Below, piece after piece: positions 12,114-24,879 of a stretch of 64,000 nucleotides of DNA. Each line of letters starts with the position of its first letter. Positions within the stretch are counted from its first letter, which is position 1. Both the position numbers and the translations under genes were made by a program. The notes under the pieces were generated by a model, which was given only the letters and a program-made list of their open reading frames with translations, ran no database searches and was not told the DNA's origin. This DNA is from Henckelia pumila (Eukaryota; Streptophyta; Magnoliopsida; Lamiales; Gesneriaceae): NCBI RefSeq assembly GCF_033568475.1, contig NC_133121.1, positions 69,468,277-69,532,276 on the forward strand, written 5' to 3'.

Positions 12114-13842
12114 CATAATGATATACTGAGATGAAACAGACAATTATCGATGATTGTTTAATTAATTTACTAAGACATAAAATAGGCGAAATTTATTTTA
12201 TGAATCTCACTCCCACTATTTTGACGATTTCACTACCCTCTAGTGAAAACGGGAAACTGTTTTCCTTAGTGGGAACATGGAGTCCAATTGACAAACTATG
12301 GTCCCGAATAATATCAGCCAACCATAATTTTCAAAAGGTAGAGCCCAATTGCTTCCAAAGCAACCTTCGCGTTTTTACCTCATGTCCAATAAGGGCCCAA
12401 TAATATGATGCCGTTTATTGTGACACGTCAAGATGACCCATCAATATTAAGTTGTGATGGACGGTCTCCATGTAGATCCCCCAATAATATGAGCCGATCC
12501 CATGGGAGTTCCACCCAACTTACAACATGTGTCGATCCAATGTACAGCTTTCCGACGAACGGGCCCCCCCAATAATATGAGCCGGACCGTATCCGCGGGT
12601 AGCATCTCATACATTGATCGTTTATGGAAGGTAGGAACATTTAAACAATATTTAAATTTCCTTTTAATCTTGATATCAATTTTAAATCATATTTAAAATG
12701 AGGGATTTTAATTTTGAAAATTTGTCTCATCATTTAAAATTTGTATGCTTGCGGGATTTATACAATTTAGTCTAAACATTCATACAACGATAATATCATA
12801 TATTATATAGGATGAACGATTCCATTTCTATTCGACCCGTGGTTGCCAATCACGAGTCTAAGTCCAATCCTAGGTAATATGCAAGTATGCAATGCAATCC
12901 TATTACATTGTGCTTCCAATTTACATTTCTTCAGTCTTTATTGTCTGCTGGGCCTACCTTTGTCTTCAAATCTTCATCTCCCACTAAGTCTAATGTATTT
13001 ACAATAAATAACTATGACAAGTAGGGGATACATTTTAAGGGGTGGAAACGGGCCATAAACCAGACCCACTTTTATTACATATGACAATTCATATTGGGCC
13101 ATAAACCAAGCCCATTAATAAATCCAACAACAATAAAAACAAATGTAAATTCCCTAACATACACCTATAAAATTGGTCATGGCAATCGATCATCTTTATC
13201 CAATAATATTTAATTCAAAATTAATTTATTGGATAACATGCAATGGCAATTAAATTTAAAAAGGATAAAATCATATTCCATATATAAAATCTTATTTTAC
13301 ATACAAAATCATATTTTATCTTTTTATCAAATAAAATCATATTTTACATATAAAATTCAATTTTATACATAAAATCATATTTTACTCAATATTTCCATAA
13401 GATCATATCTTATCATCAATTGTACCAAAAATAATTAATTTCATAAAATCTGATTTAACGGATAAAATCTATAAATTTTCCAAAAATTCAAATTTATCCA
13501 TAAATCAATTTTAAAATTTTTGTACTCGAACAATTCGATCCGACGCCTCGTGGACCAATCAAAAATAATTTTTGATCGGACCAAAAATAGAATTTTAACA
13601 TATTAAAATTTTAATTAAAAATAAAAAAAATTAATTTTCCCGGGCCGCCCGGGACGATCCTGGGCAGCCCGTGCCCCAAAAGGGGCTCGGGCCAGGCAGC
13701 CCGTCGCTGCCCCTTGGGCAGCGCCGTGCGCTGCCCCGGGTTTTCCCATTAATTTTTAAATTTTTAAAATCTTTTGTTTCAAAAACAAGGCTTAAAAATT
13801 CTTGTACAATTGATTAATTTAATCGCTTGATCTGAGCAACCT
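12114..13842 (-). other. 5' leader of Copia-1 (non-coding)
   Basis: Between the PBS and gag. It contains four spaced copies of a CCCAATAATATGA-like motif (about 12303, 12396, 12480 and 12568), an AT-rich stretch of repeated AAAATCATATTTTA-like units (about 13269-13395), and a GC-rich block of GCTGCCC-type words (13636-13743). Confidence 0.75.
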
Positions 13843-13855
13843 GGCTCTGATAGCA
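13843..13855 (-). other. primer-binding site of Copia-1 (mutated)
   Basis: The - strand reads TGCTATCAGAGCC; Copia-3 has the expected TGGTATCAGAGCC at 45562-45574. One base separates it from the LTR. Confidence 0.8.
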
Positions 13856-13856
13856 C

Positions 13857-15699
13857 TGTTGGAAAACGGTGTTCAAATCAATCAGAATTGATACCCGGTG
13901 CAGCGGAAGTTTAAAAATTTTATATGGAACGATTCCATATCATGGGTATCAAAACTTGACGATTAAATTGTGCGTGTAAAAATTAAATAACAATTAAATT
14001 TTTACCTTGAATCTCGAAACGAGATTATGGACACCAACAGATTACTCTGCTCTTGTTGTATATCCCAGGAACTGATGGACGAACAATTCTTCAATCAGGT
14101 CCACGAACAGAAGTTTAATCCCTCTGATAGATTGCACTAGAAAATCTATCAGAAGTTTCTACGAAGAGAATTAACGAATTTGATCCGTTAAACCAGACTG
14201 CAAATTCAAAATTCACAGGCTGGAATTTTTCGACAGAGAGAGAGAGGGGCGGCGGCCACTTATAGAAAAACTAGGGTTTTCGAAAAAATTTTGTGACCTC
14301 TGTTGTGTAATTTCTGTACTGCAATAACTTATTTATAATGTGGGCTGCTAACAGCTTAGGGCCCATTACTCATAAGTTCAAGCCTGACAAGCAAAGCCCG
14401 CATGTTCAGAAATTAATATAAAATTCATCGTGACTCAGATTGATAAACCAATTTCACCAATGTGCACAGAAACCATTTCTGCATTTTTTAAAGTCAAGAT
14501 AAATTTTCTGAATCCGAATTCTGTGATTTCCAAAAATGCCCATCCCTATGTCATTTTAGGAAATCTTACTCTTCTACTCTGATATAAGAAGTCCTACTTC
14601 TTCGTTCATTAAATTTAACTCTTTAAATTTAACTATCTCAACGGGGATTAAAAATCCATTACTTGTGTGACCCTCAATGGTTCAGGGATACAGCTAGCCG
14701 TGGGCTCACAACTCCTTGTGACTCGGAACAACAATTTTTGACTTGCCCATCGAATCATGGTAAGAGCGCCTAGCAACATCGCCCCATGATTCCCTAGGTA
14801 TCACTGATAGTGCCTGCAAGAACCAATAGATTTTGGTTAGCGTACAGTACGGTCCCTTCATCCATATATCCCGATCGAATCAACAACCATTGGTAAATCG
14901 AGAGTCGTTCGAGATTCGATAACTATGCAATGCATCTTGAAGATCAAATAGTGACATCGCATGTGCTACTAAGAAACCATTTCTTAAAACACATCATGTA
15001 CTCTGGCCAGAGATTCGTCACACTAATATCTTCTAAGATTGCATAGGATATCCATACTAGCAAGTATGTGGTGAATCCTTGACAACAAAGCATTGACTCC
15101 TATATGTGTCGTAACTGCACCCAATCCCGACACCTGATGACCCCAATAAAGTCGGTAAACGAGTCAAAGTACAGTACTAGCATATAGAGTCTCAATGATG
15201 TTTCAAGTAGTAAGGACTAATGGTGTACAACCAAAACCGCGGACTTTATCCACTCGATAAGTGATAACCACTTGGAAAGTCCGGATAGGGTAGTTCGATC
15301 ATTCATCATATGAATATCCATTTGCATGCTTTGAACATCTCTATGTTCCATACCAATGAAACGTGGTACTCGGCATCGCAAATGCTAGTCTCAATCTCGA
15401 GCGATCCTTATCCTTATTAACGGACGGCTCAATCGACTAGGAACTGTTTAGAATATACAGTGACTATAAGATGTGTTTCATGATAGCCATCCCCATGTTC
15501 CACCACATCTTACATACACTATAGTATATTCAAGGTCTTCATTTAAACATCTTATAGTATGTCACAACATAATAATATGATAAAAGATAAAGTAAACGTC
15601 ATTAGAAAAGTGTAAATTATATTAAACAAAAGTTTGTTTGTACATAGAGTCATCAAAGCCCTTAGCCACAAGTTGGCTCACCGGGCCCCCACTCTTTCA
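13857..15699 (-). repeat. right (5') LTR of Copia-1
   Basis: Matches 7108-8948. It ends CACTCTTTCA at 15699, followed by the TSD TGATG. On the - strand it drives transcription leftwards. Confidence 0.92.
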
Positions 15700-15704
15700 T
15701 GATG

Positions 15705-16120
15705 ATACTCCAATTATTATTGATGATGTTAGTGTTGAAATATGTGCGGTGGAGGGTGAATCATTGTTTGATGATAATTCTTTTATTGTGCATGTTGTGG
15801 AGAGTAGTCTTGTTAATGTTTGTGTCACTATTGAATCTAGTAATGAGTTATTGGATTCATGTATTGTTTCCTGTTCATTGGTCCCAAAAGAAATTTTTTA
15901 TGATCAATTGAAAATTGAAAATTTAAGTAATATGGCAGAAAAAAAAAGTGATGAAAAAAATGAGATAGCCATGGAAAAAGAAAAAGAAAAAGAAAATTTA
16001 GAGGCCGAAAGAAAGATTGTACAAAAAAGTGAGATGGTCTTTGAGGTAAAAAAAAAAAAAGAAAGAAAAAAGAGGAAAGAGACCAATAAAAAAAGGAAAT
16101 ATTATTGTCCAAAATTGTGA
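15705..16120 (+). pseudogene. gag-derived ORF of the non-autonomous element, 3' part
   Basis: Continuation of the frame cut at 7107. It reads DDTPIIIDDVSVEICAVEGE, then a mixed hydrophobic stretch (SFIVHVVESSLVNVCVTIES), and ends in a strongly charged Lys/Glu region with a lysine-rich C-terminus, stopping at 16118-16120. No protease, RT or integrase motif is present. Sequence downstream (about 16300-16375, DLRTNLFEEGE) resembles the C-terminal tail of Gypsy polyproteins, which suggests that most of pol was lost by internal deletion. Confidence 0.65.
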
Positions 16121-16361
16121 GATTGAAATTTTTGTTCAATTGAATAAAATCCCTGAAGTACTTATGTACAAAAAGGTTTTATCTCATTGTGATGATATAG
16201 CCGGTTCAATCCCGAGCATTGTTTGTTCTTATTTACAGGATATTGGAGACATATCGAAGAGAATACAAAGGAGATCTAATGTTAAAGTGAAGCACATGTT
16301 GGATCCATGTAGAGTTGAGCACACACAAGACAAGGGGCAAGATTTGAGGACAAATCTTTTT

Positions 16362-16373
16362 GAAGAAGGGGAG
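16362..16373 (+). other. polypurine tract of the non-autonomous element
   Basis: GAAGAAGGGGAG immediately before the 3' LTR start at 16376. Confidence 0.75.
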
Positions 16374-16375
16374 TC

Positions 16376-17235
16376 TGATATGAATCTAGGAGGTGCTCGA
16401 AGATTCATATTGTTCCAAGATTTGTTCCATGATTTACAATCAAGAGTTGAAGGATTTGGATTACATGGCTATCAAGTTGAAGAGCTTGAAGATCAGTTTG
16501 GGAGTTGCCTATGCGTCCTTGAAGTGCTAGGAGTCAAAAAGAATAAAAAAATTAAAATTCATGCAGAGAGTTTCTCATTCGAGCGCGGGTATCGTTCGCT
16601 CGAGCGAGCTCAAAGGAATTTGCGAGACAGTTTGATTCTCGCTCGAGCGAGAGTTGTGTCCGCTCGAGCGAGCCTGGATTTTCGAGAAAAAACACACACT
16701 CGGCGTATTTGTGTGTGTGTGCGGGATTTTGATATTTTGATATTATTTTCCTATTTTTTAGAGTTCTAATTATACTAGGAAACTTTTAGAAGATATCTTT
16801 GATATCTTTAGATATTATTTTGTTATATCTTTTATTATTTTGTAGTTGTATTATAAATTCAACAAATATATTCATTATTAATGAATAATTCAGATTCAGT
16901 TTTTACACAATTATTGAAATTCTCTCTAGAATTTTATACAAAGCTTTGCCTTGGCTTTTCAAATCAAGCTTTCTCAGTTTAATTACTTGGAAGTGTTTGT
17001 CGATTGTTTCTCACTGAAGATTGTCAGATACAAGTTAACTGAAGGTTTTCTTTGGTTTTAATTGTCGTAATTTCTATTTTTAATTGACCGTCGATTAAAG
17101 GTGGAAATCCAAAATCCTTTCAACTTTACTTGTTTCAAAGATTGGGCAAAACTTTGGGTCTTTTGTTTATTGATTACAGGGTGCGATTCAAATTGTAATC
17201 ATTTTTGCTAATCTTACACATCAAGATTCATATCA
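16376..17235 (+). repeat. 3' LTR of the non-autonomous element
   Basis: Matches 5439-6297, with the palindromic pair at 16573-16611 and 16637-16674. It ends TTCATATCA. Confidence 0.85.
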
Positions 17236-17282
17236 TATTTGCTCCGGAGCGACTATCCAAACATGGCTCACGGGATGGTTAT
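17236..17282. mobile_element. middle piece of the unidentified Gypsy-type LTR
   Basis: A 47-bp strip between the non-autonomous element and Copia-2. Its last five bases (GTTAT) are the TSD of Copia-2, repeated at 26725-26729. Confidence 0.6.
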
Positions 17283-19127
17283 TGTTGGATAACGCGGCGA
17301 TCAGATCAATCAGAATTGATACCCGGTGCAGCGGAAGTTTAAAAATTTTATATGGAACGATTCCATAATGGGTATCAAAACCTTCCGATTAAATTGTGTG
17401 TGTAAAAATTAAATAACAATTATAAATTTTTACCTCCAATCTCGAATCGAGATTATGGACACCAACAGATTGCTCTGCTCTTGTTGTATATCCCTGGAAC
17501 TGATGGACGAACTGTTTTTCAATCAGGTCCACGAACGGATAATTAATCCCTCTGATAGATTGCACTAGAAAATCTATCAGAAGTTTCTACGAAGAGAATT
17601 AACGAATTTGATCCGTTAAACCAGACTGTAATTCAAAATTCACAGGCTGGATTTTTCCCGAGTAGAGGAGAGGGGGGGCGGCCACCTTTGAGAGAAAATA
17701 ACTAGGTTTTCGAAAATTATGACCTGTTGTGTATAATTTCTGTACTGCAATAACTTATTTATAATGTAGGCCGCTAACAGCTTAGGGCCCATTAGTCATA
17801 AGTTCAAGCCCGACAAGCAAAGCCCGTATGTTCAGAAATTAATATAAAATTCATCATGACTCCGATTGATAAACCGATTTCACCAATGTGCACAGAAACC
17901 ATTTCTGCACCTTTTAAAGTCAAGATAAATTTTTCTGAATCCGAATTCAGTGATTTCCAAAAATGCCCATCCCTATGTCATTTTAGGAAATCTTACTCCT
18001 CTACTCTTAAATAAGAAGTCCAACTTCTTTGTTCATTAAATTTAACTCTTTAAATTTAACTATCTCAACGGGGATTAAAAATCCATTACTCTGTGTGACC
18101 CTCAATGGTTCAGGGATACAGCTAGCCGTGGGCTCACAACTCCTTGTGACTCGGAACAACAATTTTCGACTTGCCCATCGAATCATGGTAAGAGCGCCTA
18201 GCAACATCGCCCCATGATTCCCTAGGTATCACTGATAGTGCCTGCAAGAACCAATAGATTTTGGTTAGCGTACAGTACGGTCCCTTCATCCATATATCCC
18301 GATCGAATCAACAACCATTGGTATATCGAGAGTCGTTCGAGATTCAATAACTATGCAATACATCTTGAAGATCAAATAGTGACATCGCATGTGTTACTAA
18401 GAAACCATTTCTTAAAACACATCATGTACTCTGGCCAGAGATTCGTCACACTAATATCTCCTCAGATCGCATAGGATATCCACACTCGCAAGTATGTGGT
18501 GAATCCTTGACAACAAAGCATCGACTCCTATATGTGTTGTAACTATACCCAATCCCGACACCTGATGACCCCAATAGAGTCGGTAAACGAGTCAAAGCAC
18601 AGTACTAGCATATAGAGTCTCAATGATGTTTCAAGTAGTAAGGACTAATGGTGTACAACCAAAACCGCGGACTTTATCCACTCGATAAGTGATAACCACT
18701 TGGAAAGTCCGGATAGGGTAGTTCGATCATTCATCATATGAATATCCATTTGCATGCTTCGAACATCTCTATGTTCCTTACCAATGAAACGTGGTACTCT
18801 GCATCGCAAATGCTAGTCTCAAACTCGAGCGATCCTTATCCTTATTATCGGACGGCTCAATCGACTAGGAACAATTTAGAATATACAGTGACTATAAGAT
18901 GTGTTTCATGATAGACATCTCCATGTTCTACCACTTCTTACATGCACTATAGTATATTCAAGGTCTTTATCAAAACAAAAATAGTATATCACAATATAAC
19001 AATATGAAGAAAAATAAAGTCATTGCCATTAATAAAAGTGTAAATTATATTAAACAAAAGATTGTTTATACAAAGAGTCATCAAAGCCCTTAGCCACAAG
19101 TTGGCTCACCGGGCACCGACTCTTTCA
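17283..19127 (-). repeat. left (3') LTR of Copia-2
   Basis: Runs TGTTGGATAACG to GACTCTTTCA and closely matches 24880-26724. PPT at about 19128-19143, overlapping the polyprotein stop. Confidence 0.93.
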
Positions 19128-19141
19128 ATCTCCCACTAGCC

Positions 19142-22100
19142 CTAAAGCCAACTAGTCATACTACGTAGACCCATTGCTTCGCGATGTTTGTCAAATAATG
19201 GTCCTGGCAAGGGCTTAGTAAGTGGATCAGCGATATTGTCTGCAGAGGCCACTCTTTCGACAGTGATGTCTCCTCTTTCCACAATCTCCCGGATGATGTG
19301 GTATTTCCTCAGTACGTGTTTGGATCTTTGATGAGACCTTGGTTCCTTTGCCTGAGCAACGGCACCCGTGTTGTCACAGTACACCGGGACTGGACCAACA
19401 ACTTCAGGAATAACGCCCAACTCTTGGACGAAATTCCTCATCCAAACGGCCTCTTTAGCAGCAGCTGATGCTGCAATGTATTCTGCCTCAGTGGTGGAAT
19501 CTGTTGTGGTGTCCTGCTTAGAACTCTTCCAAGAGACAGCACCGCCATTGAGCATGAACACAAATCCAGATGTTGACTTCGAGTCATCCACGTCACTTTG
19601 GAAGCTAGAGTCGGTATATCCTTCCAATTTTAGTTCTCTTCCTCCATATACCATGAACATATTCTTAGTCCTTCGTAAGTACTTAAGAATGTCCTTCACG
19701 GCTTTCCAATGCATTTGACCGGGATTAGCTTGATATCTGCTCGTGACACTCAGAGCAAATGCTACATCCGGTCTGGTAGATATCATCCCATACATGATAC
19801 TACCTATGGCTGACGCATATGGTACATGTGTCATTTTCTCTATCTCTTCATCCGTCTTGGGACACATAGACTTGGATAGAGAAACTCCATGACACATGGG
19901 TAGATGTCCTCTCTTGGACCCATTCATTGAAAACCGTTTCAATATGGTGTCGATGTAGGTTGATTGAGTGAGTCCTATCATTCTCTTAGATCTATCTCTA
20001 TAGATCTGTATCCCTAGAATATAGGATGCCTCACCCAAATCCTTCATCGAGAATCTACCTGATAACCATATCTTTGTTGACTGCAACATCCCTACGTCAT
20101 TCCCAATGAGTAGGATGTCATCAACATAAAGTACTAAGAATGTCACAGCATCTTTAACTACTTTCTTGTACACGCATGGTTCCTCCGGGTTCTTGATGAA
20201 ACCAAAATCCTTTATTGTTTCATCAAATTTCTGGTTCCAACTTCTTGATGCTTGTTTTAGACCATAAATTGATCTCTGAAGCTTGCATACCTTATGCTCG
20301 CTTCCCATGGATGTGTACCCCTCAGGCTGCTTCATATAGATTTCTTCCTTAATGTCTCCATTAAGAAAAGCAGTCTTCACATCCATTTGCCATATCTCAT
20401 AGTCATACCAAGCAGCTATGGCAATAAGGATTCTTATGGACTTGAACATTGCAACTGGTGAAAAGGTTTCATCATAGTCAACTCCTTGTCTTTGAGTATA
20501 ACCTTTCGCCACCAATCGCGCCTTGTAGGTCAATACCTTACCATCAGGCCCAAGCTTTCTCTTGTAGATCCATTTACACCCTATTGGAACAATTCCATCA
20601 GGAGGATCTACTAAAGACCAAACTTGGTTTGTATGCATCGAATCTATTTCCGACTGCATAGCTTCAAGCCATAAATTTGAATCCGCATCAGAAATTGCTT
20701 CCTTGAAGTTTCTTGGATCACATCCAACATCGGGTTCATCTTGATCCCCTTCAAGAAGAAGACCATATCGAATAGGAGGTCTAGAAGTCCTCTCGGATCT
20801 TCTAGGTATAGGCGTGTCTATCAATGGTTTCTGAGGTGTAGGATCGTTATTTTGTATTTCGGGTTCTTCTCGAATTTCTTCGAGTTCCATCATCTCGCCT
20901 TTCTTATCCAATAAGAACTCCTTCTCCAAGAAGGTGGCATTCCTTGAAACAAACACCTTTGTTTCAGCAGGATAATAGAAATAATATCCGATTGAATTCT
21001 TCGGATACCCTACAAAATAACATAAGGTGGATCGACTATCCAACTTATCTCCCACTGTCTGCTTCACGTAAGCAGGACATCCCCAAATCCTCAAGTACGA
21101 ATACTTAGGAGGTTTTCCATTCCATAACTCGTATGGTGTTTTGTCCACTGCTTTAGTGTGGACATTGTTCAACAACAATACCGTTGTTTCAAGCGCATAG
21201 CCCCAAAACGAAGGTGGAAGCTCAGTGAAGCTCATCATGGATCGAACCATGTCCAACAAAGTTCGATTACGACGCTCCGATACACCATTCAGCTGAGGTG
21301 TCATAGGAGGAGTCCACTGAGAGAGAATCCCATTCTTTTTCAGATAGTCCAAAAACTCGGTACTCAAGTATTCTCCACCTCGATCCGATCGAAGTGCTTT
21401 AATACTTTTACCTAGCTTGTTTTCTACTTCAGCCTTGAATTCTTTGAACTTTTCAAATGCTTCAGACTTATATTTCATTAAATATAAATACCCATACCTA
21501 GAATAATCATCAGTAAAGGTAATGAAGTAGGTGTGGCCATATTGAGTACCAACTCTAAATGGACCACAAACATCTGTATGGATCAAATCCAACAGATTTT
21601 GACTACGCTCAGGTTTCCCCTTAAAAGGAGATTTAGTCATTTTTCCTTTCAGGCAGGATTCACAAGTAGGTAGAGAGTTAATATCAGACATATCAAACAT
21701 GCCCTCTCCCACTAGCTTGTTCATCCTCCTTGAGAAAATATGACCTAGCCTAGCATGCCAAAGGTTTGCCGGGTTTTGGCTATCGATTTTCCTTTTGTTT
21801 GTTGTTGCCGGTTTATCAACATAATTTATTGGAACGTCTTTTAGTTTTAAGTTATATAGATCATTTTCAAGTTGTCCATTTCCAATCAAACATTCATTCT
21901 TGTAAATATTGCAAATCCCATTCACAAAATTGTAAGAATAACCATCTCTATCAAGCATAGAAACAGAAATAATGTTTTTAATCAAATCCGGAACAAATAA
22001 AACATCTCTCAAAAGTAACTTAAAACCGTTCTGCAAAATTAAATAAATATCTCCCACAGCTTTAGCTTCAACTCTGGAACCATTTTCGAGCCTCAGCTGG

Positions 22101-23086
22101 GTCTCACCCATTCTAAGCCTGCGACTTCTTGTCATCACCTGCAAATCATTGCAAATGTGAGATCCACATCCGATATCCAATACCCAAGAAGTAGTATTAA
22201 GTGAAACATTTATTTCAATATAGAACATACCCTTCGCAGTTCGCAACTGCTCTAGATATTCCTTGCAGTTACGCTTCCAATGACCGGGCTTCTTGCAGTA
22301 ATGGCAAACATCCTTGGATTTTTCCATGTTTGAAGCCTTTGTCTTGTACTTCTTCTCGGGTTCGATTTTCTTGGGTGGGGCAAAACGTTTCTTACCCTTT
22401 GTACTTGGCCCCTTCTTAGCAGAAGAAGAGGAGCCCACCAAGAAAGCCGGTTTATCCTTCTTTAAAGTGGATTCATATGTCACAAGCATATTGACCATCT
22501 CTTCAAGGGAGGCCTCTATCTTGTTCATATTGAAATTCAACACAAATCCGTCAAACGAAGAAGGAAGAGATAGAAGTAGTAAGTTCACGTTGAGTTCATG
22601 CTCCAACACCAAATCAAGGGTTACCAATTTCTGTATGAGCCAAATCACTCGTACCCCATGATCACGGACCGAAGTCCCTTCACGCATGCGACACGTCATT
22701 AGCTCCTTTACAGTAGCGAACCTTTCAGCCCTCTATTGAGCCCCAAAAAGTTCCTTGAGTTGTACGTGAATGTCAGCAGCATTCACGGTGTCCTCAAATC
22801 GCCTCTGGAGTTCATCAGACATCGAGGCTTGCATATAGCATTTGGCCTTGATATCATGGTCCCACCATGTATCAAGTTTGGCTAACTCTTCCGGACTTAT
22901 GTCAGCTGGTGCTTCCTTCGGAGGAGATTTTTCTAACACGTAGAGCATCTTCTCCGAAGTCAAGACAATCTTCAACTTACGGAACCATTCCGTATAGTTT
23001 GCGCCAGTCAATTTATTTTGTTCGAGGATCGAGAAAAGTGGATTACGCGAATTCATCTTTATGAAATACTGAAAAGAAACAGACAA
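19142..23086 (-). pseudogene. Copia-2 gag-pol polyprotein (single nonsense codon)
   Basis: Gag starts near 23086 (the form shared with Copia-3 begins MNSRNPLFSILEQ). It reads 117 codons to a TAG at 22735-22733, where Copia-3 has TCG (Ser), then continues in the same frame for 1196 codons to 19142. Domains in order: gag (LTGANYTEWFRKLKIVL), zinc knuckle CHYCKKPGHWKRNC, protease (VLDIGCGSHICND), integrase (HARLGH... then DLIHTDVCGPF, LRSDRGGEY, SERRNRTLLDM), reverse transcriptase (YETF-type DYDETFSPVAMFKS, then YVDDILL) and RNase H (YTDSSFQSD, DSTTEAEYIAAS). The protease active site is DIG, not the DTG of Copia-1 and Copia-3. The order PR-INT-RT-RH is diagnostic of Ty1/copia. The clade is not resolved. 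Confidence 0.92.
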
Positions 23087-24865
23087 ATATCAGTGATTGT
23101 TTAAGTAATTTACTAAGACATAAAATAGGCCAAATTTATTTTATGAATCTCACTCCCACTATTTTAACGATTTCACTACCCTCTAGTGAAAACGGGAAAC
23201 TATTTTTCTTAGTGAGAACATGGAGTCCAATTGACAAACTATGGTCCCGAATAATATCAGCCAACCATAATTTTTAAAAGGTAGAGCTTAATTGCTTCCA
23301 AAACAACCTCCATGTTTTTACCTCATGTCCAATAAGGGCCCAATAATATGACGCCGTTTATTGTGACATGTCAAGATGACCCATCAATATTAAGTTGTGA
23401 TGGACGGTCGCCATGTGGATCCCCCAATAATATGAGCCGATCCCATGGGAGTTCCACCCAACTTACAACATGTGTCGATCCAATGTACAGCTTTCCGACG
23501 AACGGGCCCCCCCAATAATATGAGCCGGACCGTATCCGCGGGTAGCATCTCATACATCGATCGTTGATGGAAGGTAGGAACATTTAAACAAATTTAAATT
23601 TCCTTTATTTATCTTGATATCAATTTTAAATCATATTTAAAATGAGGGATTTTAATTTTGAAAATTTGTCTCATCATTTTAAAAATTTTGTATGCTTGCC
23701 GGATTCACACAATTTTGTCTAAAACATGCATACAACAATAATATCACATATTATATAGGATGATCGATTCCATTTCTAATCGACCCGTGGTTGCCAATCA
23801 CGAGTCTTAGTCCAATCCTAGGTAATATGCAGTATGCAATGCAATCTTATTACATTGTGCTTCCAATTTACATTTCTTCTGTCTTTATTGTCTGCTGGGC
23901 CCACCTCCGTCTTCAAATCTTCATCTCCCACTAAATCTAGAGTATTTACAATAAATAATAATGACAAGTAGGGGATACATTTTTAAGGGGTGGGAACGGG
24001 CCATAAACCAAGCCCACTTTTATTACATATGACAATTCATATTGGGCCATAAACCAGGCCCATTAATAAATCCAACAACAATAAAAACAAATGTAAATTC
24101 CTAACATACACCTACAAGGTAGCAATCGATCATCCTTATCCAATAACATTTAATTCAAAATTAATTTATTGGATAACATGCAATGACAATTTAAATTTAA
24201 AAGGATAAAATCATATTCCATATATAAAATCTTATTTTACATACAAAATCATATTTTATCTTTTTATCAAATAAAATCATATTTTATCTATAAAATCCAA
24301 TTTTATACATAAAATCATATTTTACTCAATATATCCATAAGATCATATCTTATCATCAATTGTACCAAAAATAATTAATTTCAAAATTCAATTTAACGGA
24401 TAAAATATTTAAATTTTCCAAAAATTCAAATTTATCCAAAAATCAATTTTAAAATTTTCGGACTCGAACAATTCGATCCGACGCCTCGTGGACCAATCAA
24501 AAACAATTTTCGATCGGACCAAAAATAGAATTTTAACATATTAAAATTTAATTTTAAAATTAAAAAATTAATTTTTCGCGGGCCGCCGGGACATTCCCGG
24601 GCTGCCCGCGCCCCAAAGGGCACGGGCCGGGCTGCCCGGCTGCCCCTAGGGAAGCGGCGATCGCTGCCCTGCGCAGCGCCCAGTGCTGCGCTGGGCAGCG
24701 CCGTGTGATGCCCCCCCCCCCCCCCCCCGGGCAGCGATCCAATCGCTGCCCGGGTTTTGCCCGAAAAAAATTTTTTATTTTTAAAATATTTATTTTGTTT
24801 CAAAAACCGAGGCTAAAAAAATTTTTGTACAATCGATTAATTTAATCGCTTGATCTGAGCAACCT
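23087..24865 (-). other. 5' leader of Copia-2 (non-coding)
   Basis: Same layout as in Copia-1: spaced CCCAATAATATGA-like motifs (23255-23535), AT-rich repeats (about 24200-24330), and a GC-rich block (24578-24760) that includes an uninterrupted run of 18 C at 24711-24728. Confidence 0.75.
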
Positions 24866-24878
24866 GGCTTTGATACCA
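24866..24878 (-). other. primer-binding site of Copia-2
   Basis: The - strand reads TGGTATCAAAGCC, one base from the LTR. Confidence 0.82.
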
Positions 24879-24879
24879 C

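Larger units (their letters stand above)
7108..15699 (-). mobile_element. Copia-1, a deleted Ty1/copia element
   Basis: LTRs at 7108-8948 and 13857-15699 (1841 and 1843 bp) with the 5-bp TSD TGATG on both sides (7103-7107 and 15700-15704). Internal order read on the - strand: PBS (13855-13843), a 1.7-kb non-coding leader with a GC-rich block, remnants of gag-pol, and a PPT next to the left LTR. Compared with Copia-2 it lacks most of gag and a stretch between integrase and reverse transcriptase, so it is dead. The LTRs are similar but differ at many more sites than those of Copia-3. Confidence 0.93.
5439..17235 (+). mobile_element. non-autonomous Gypsy-like LTR element, split by Copia-1
   Basis: Two LTRs of 859 and 860 bp flank a short internal region. 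A Met-tRNA type PBS lies just inside the 5' LTR and a purine-rich tract (PPT) just before the 3' LTR. Flanking 5-mers are GATTT (5434-5438) and TATTT (17236-17240), four of five matching. With Copia-1 removed the internal region is only about 1.5 kb. It encodes one 295-codon frame with a zinc-knuckle relic but no protease, reverse transcriptase, RNase H or integrase, so the element would depend on another element for movement. The LTRs differ at several dozen sites by eye, making this insertion older than the copia copies. Confidence 0.8.
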
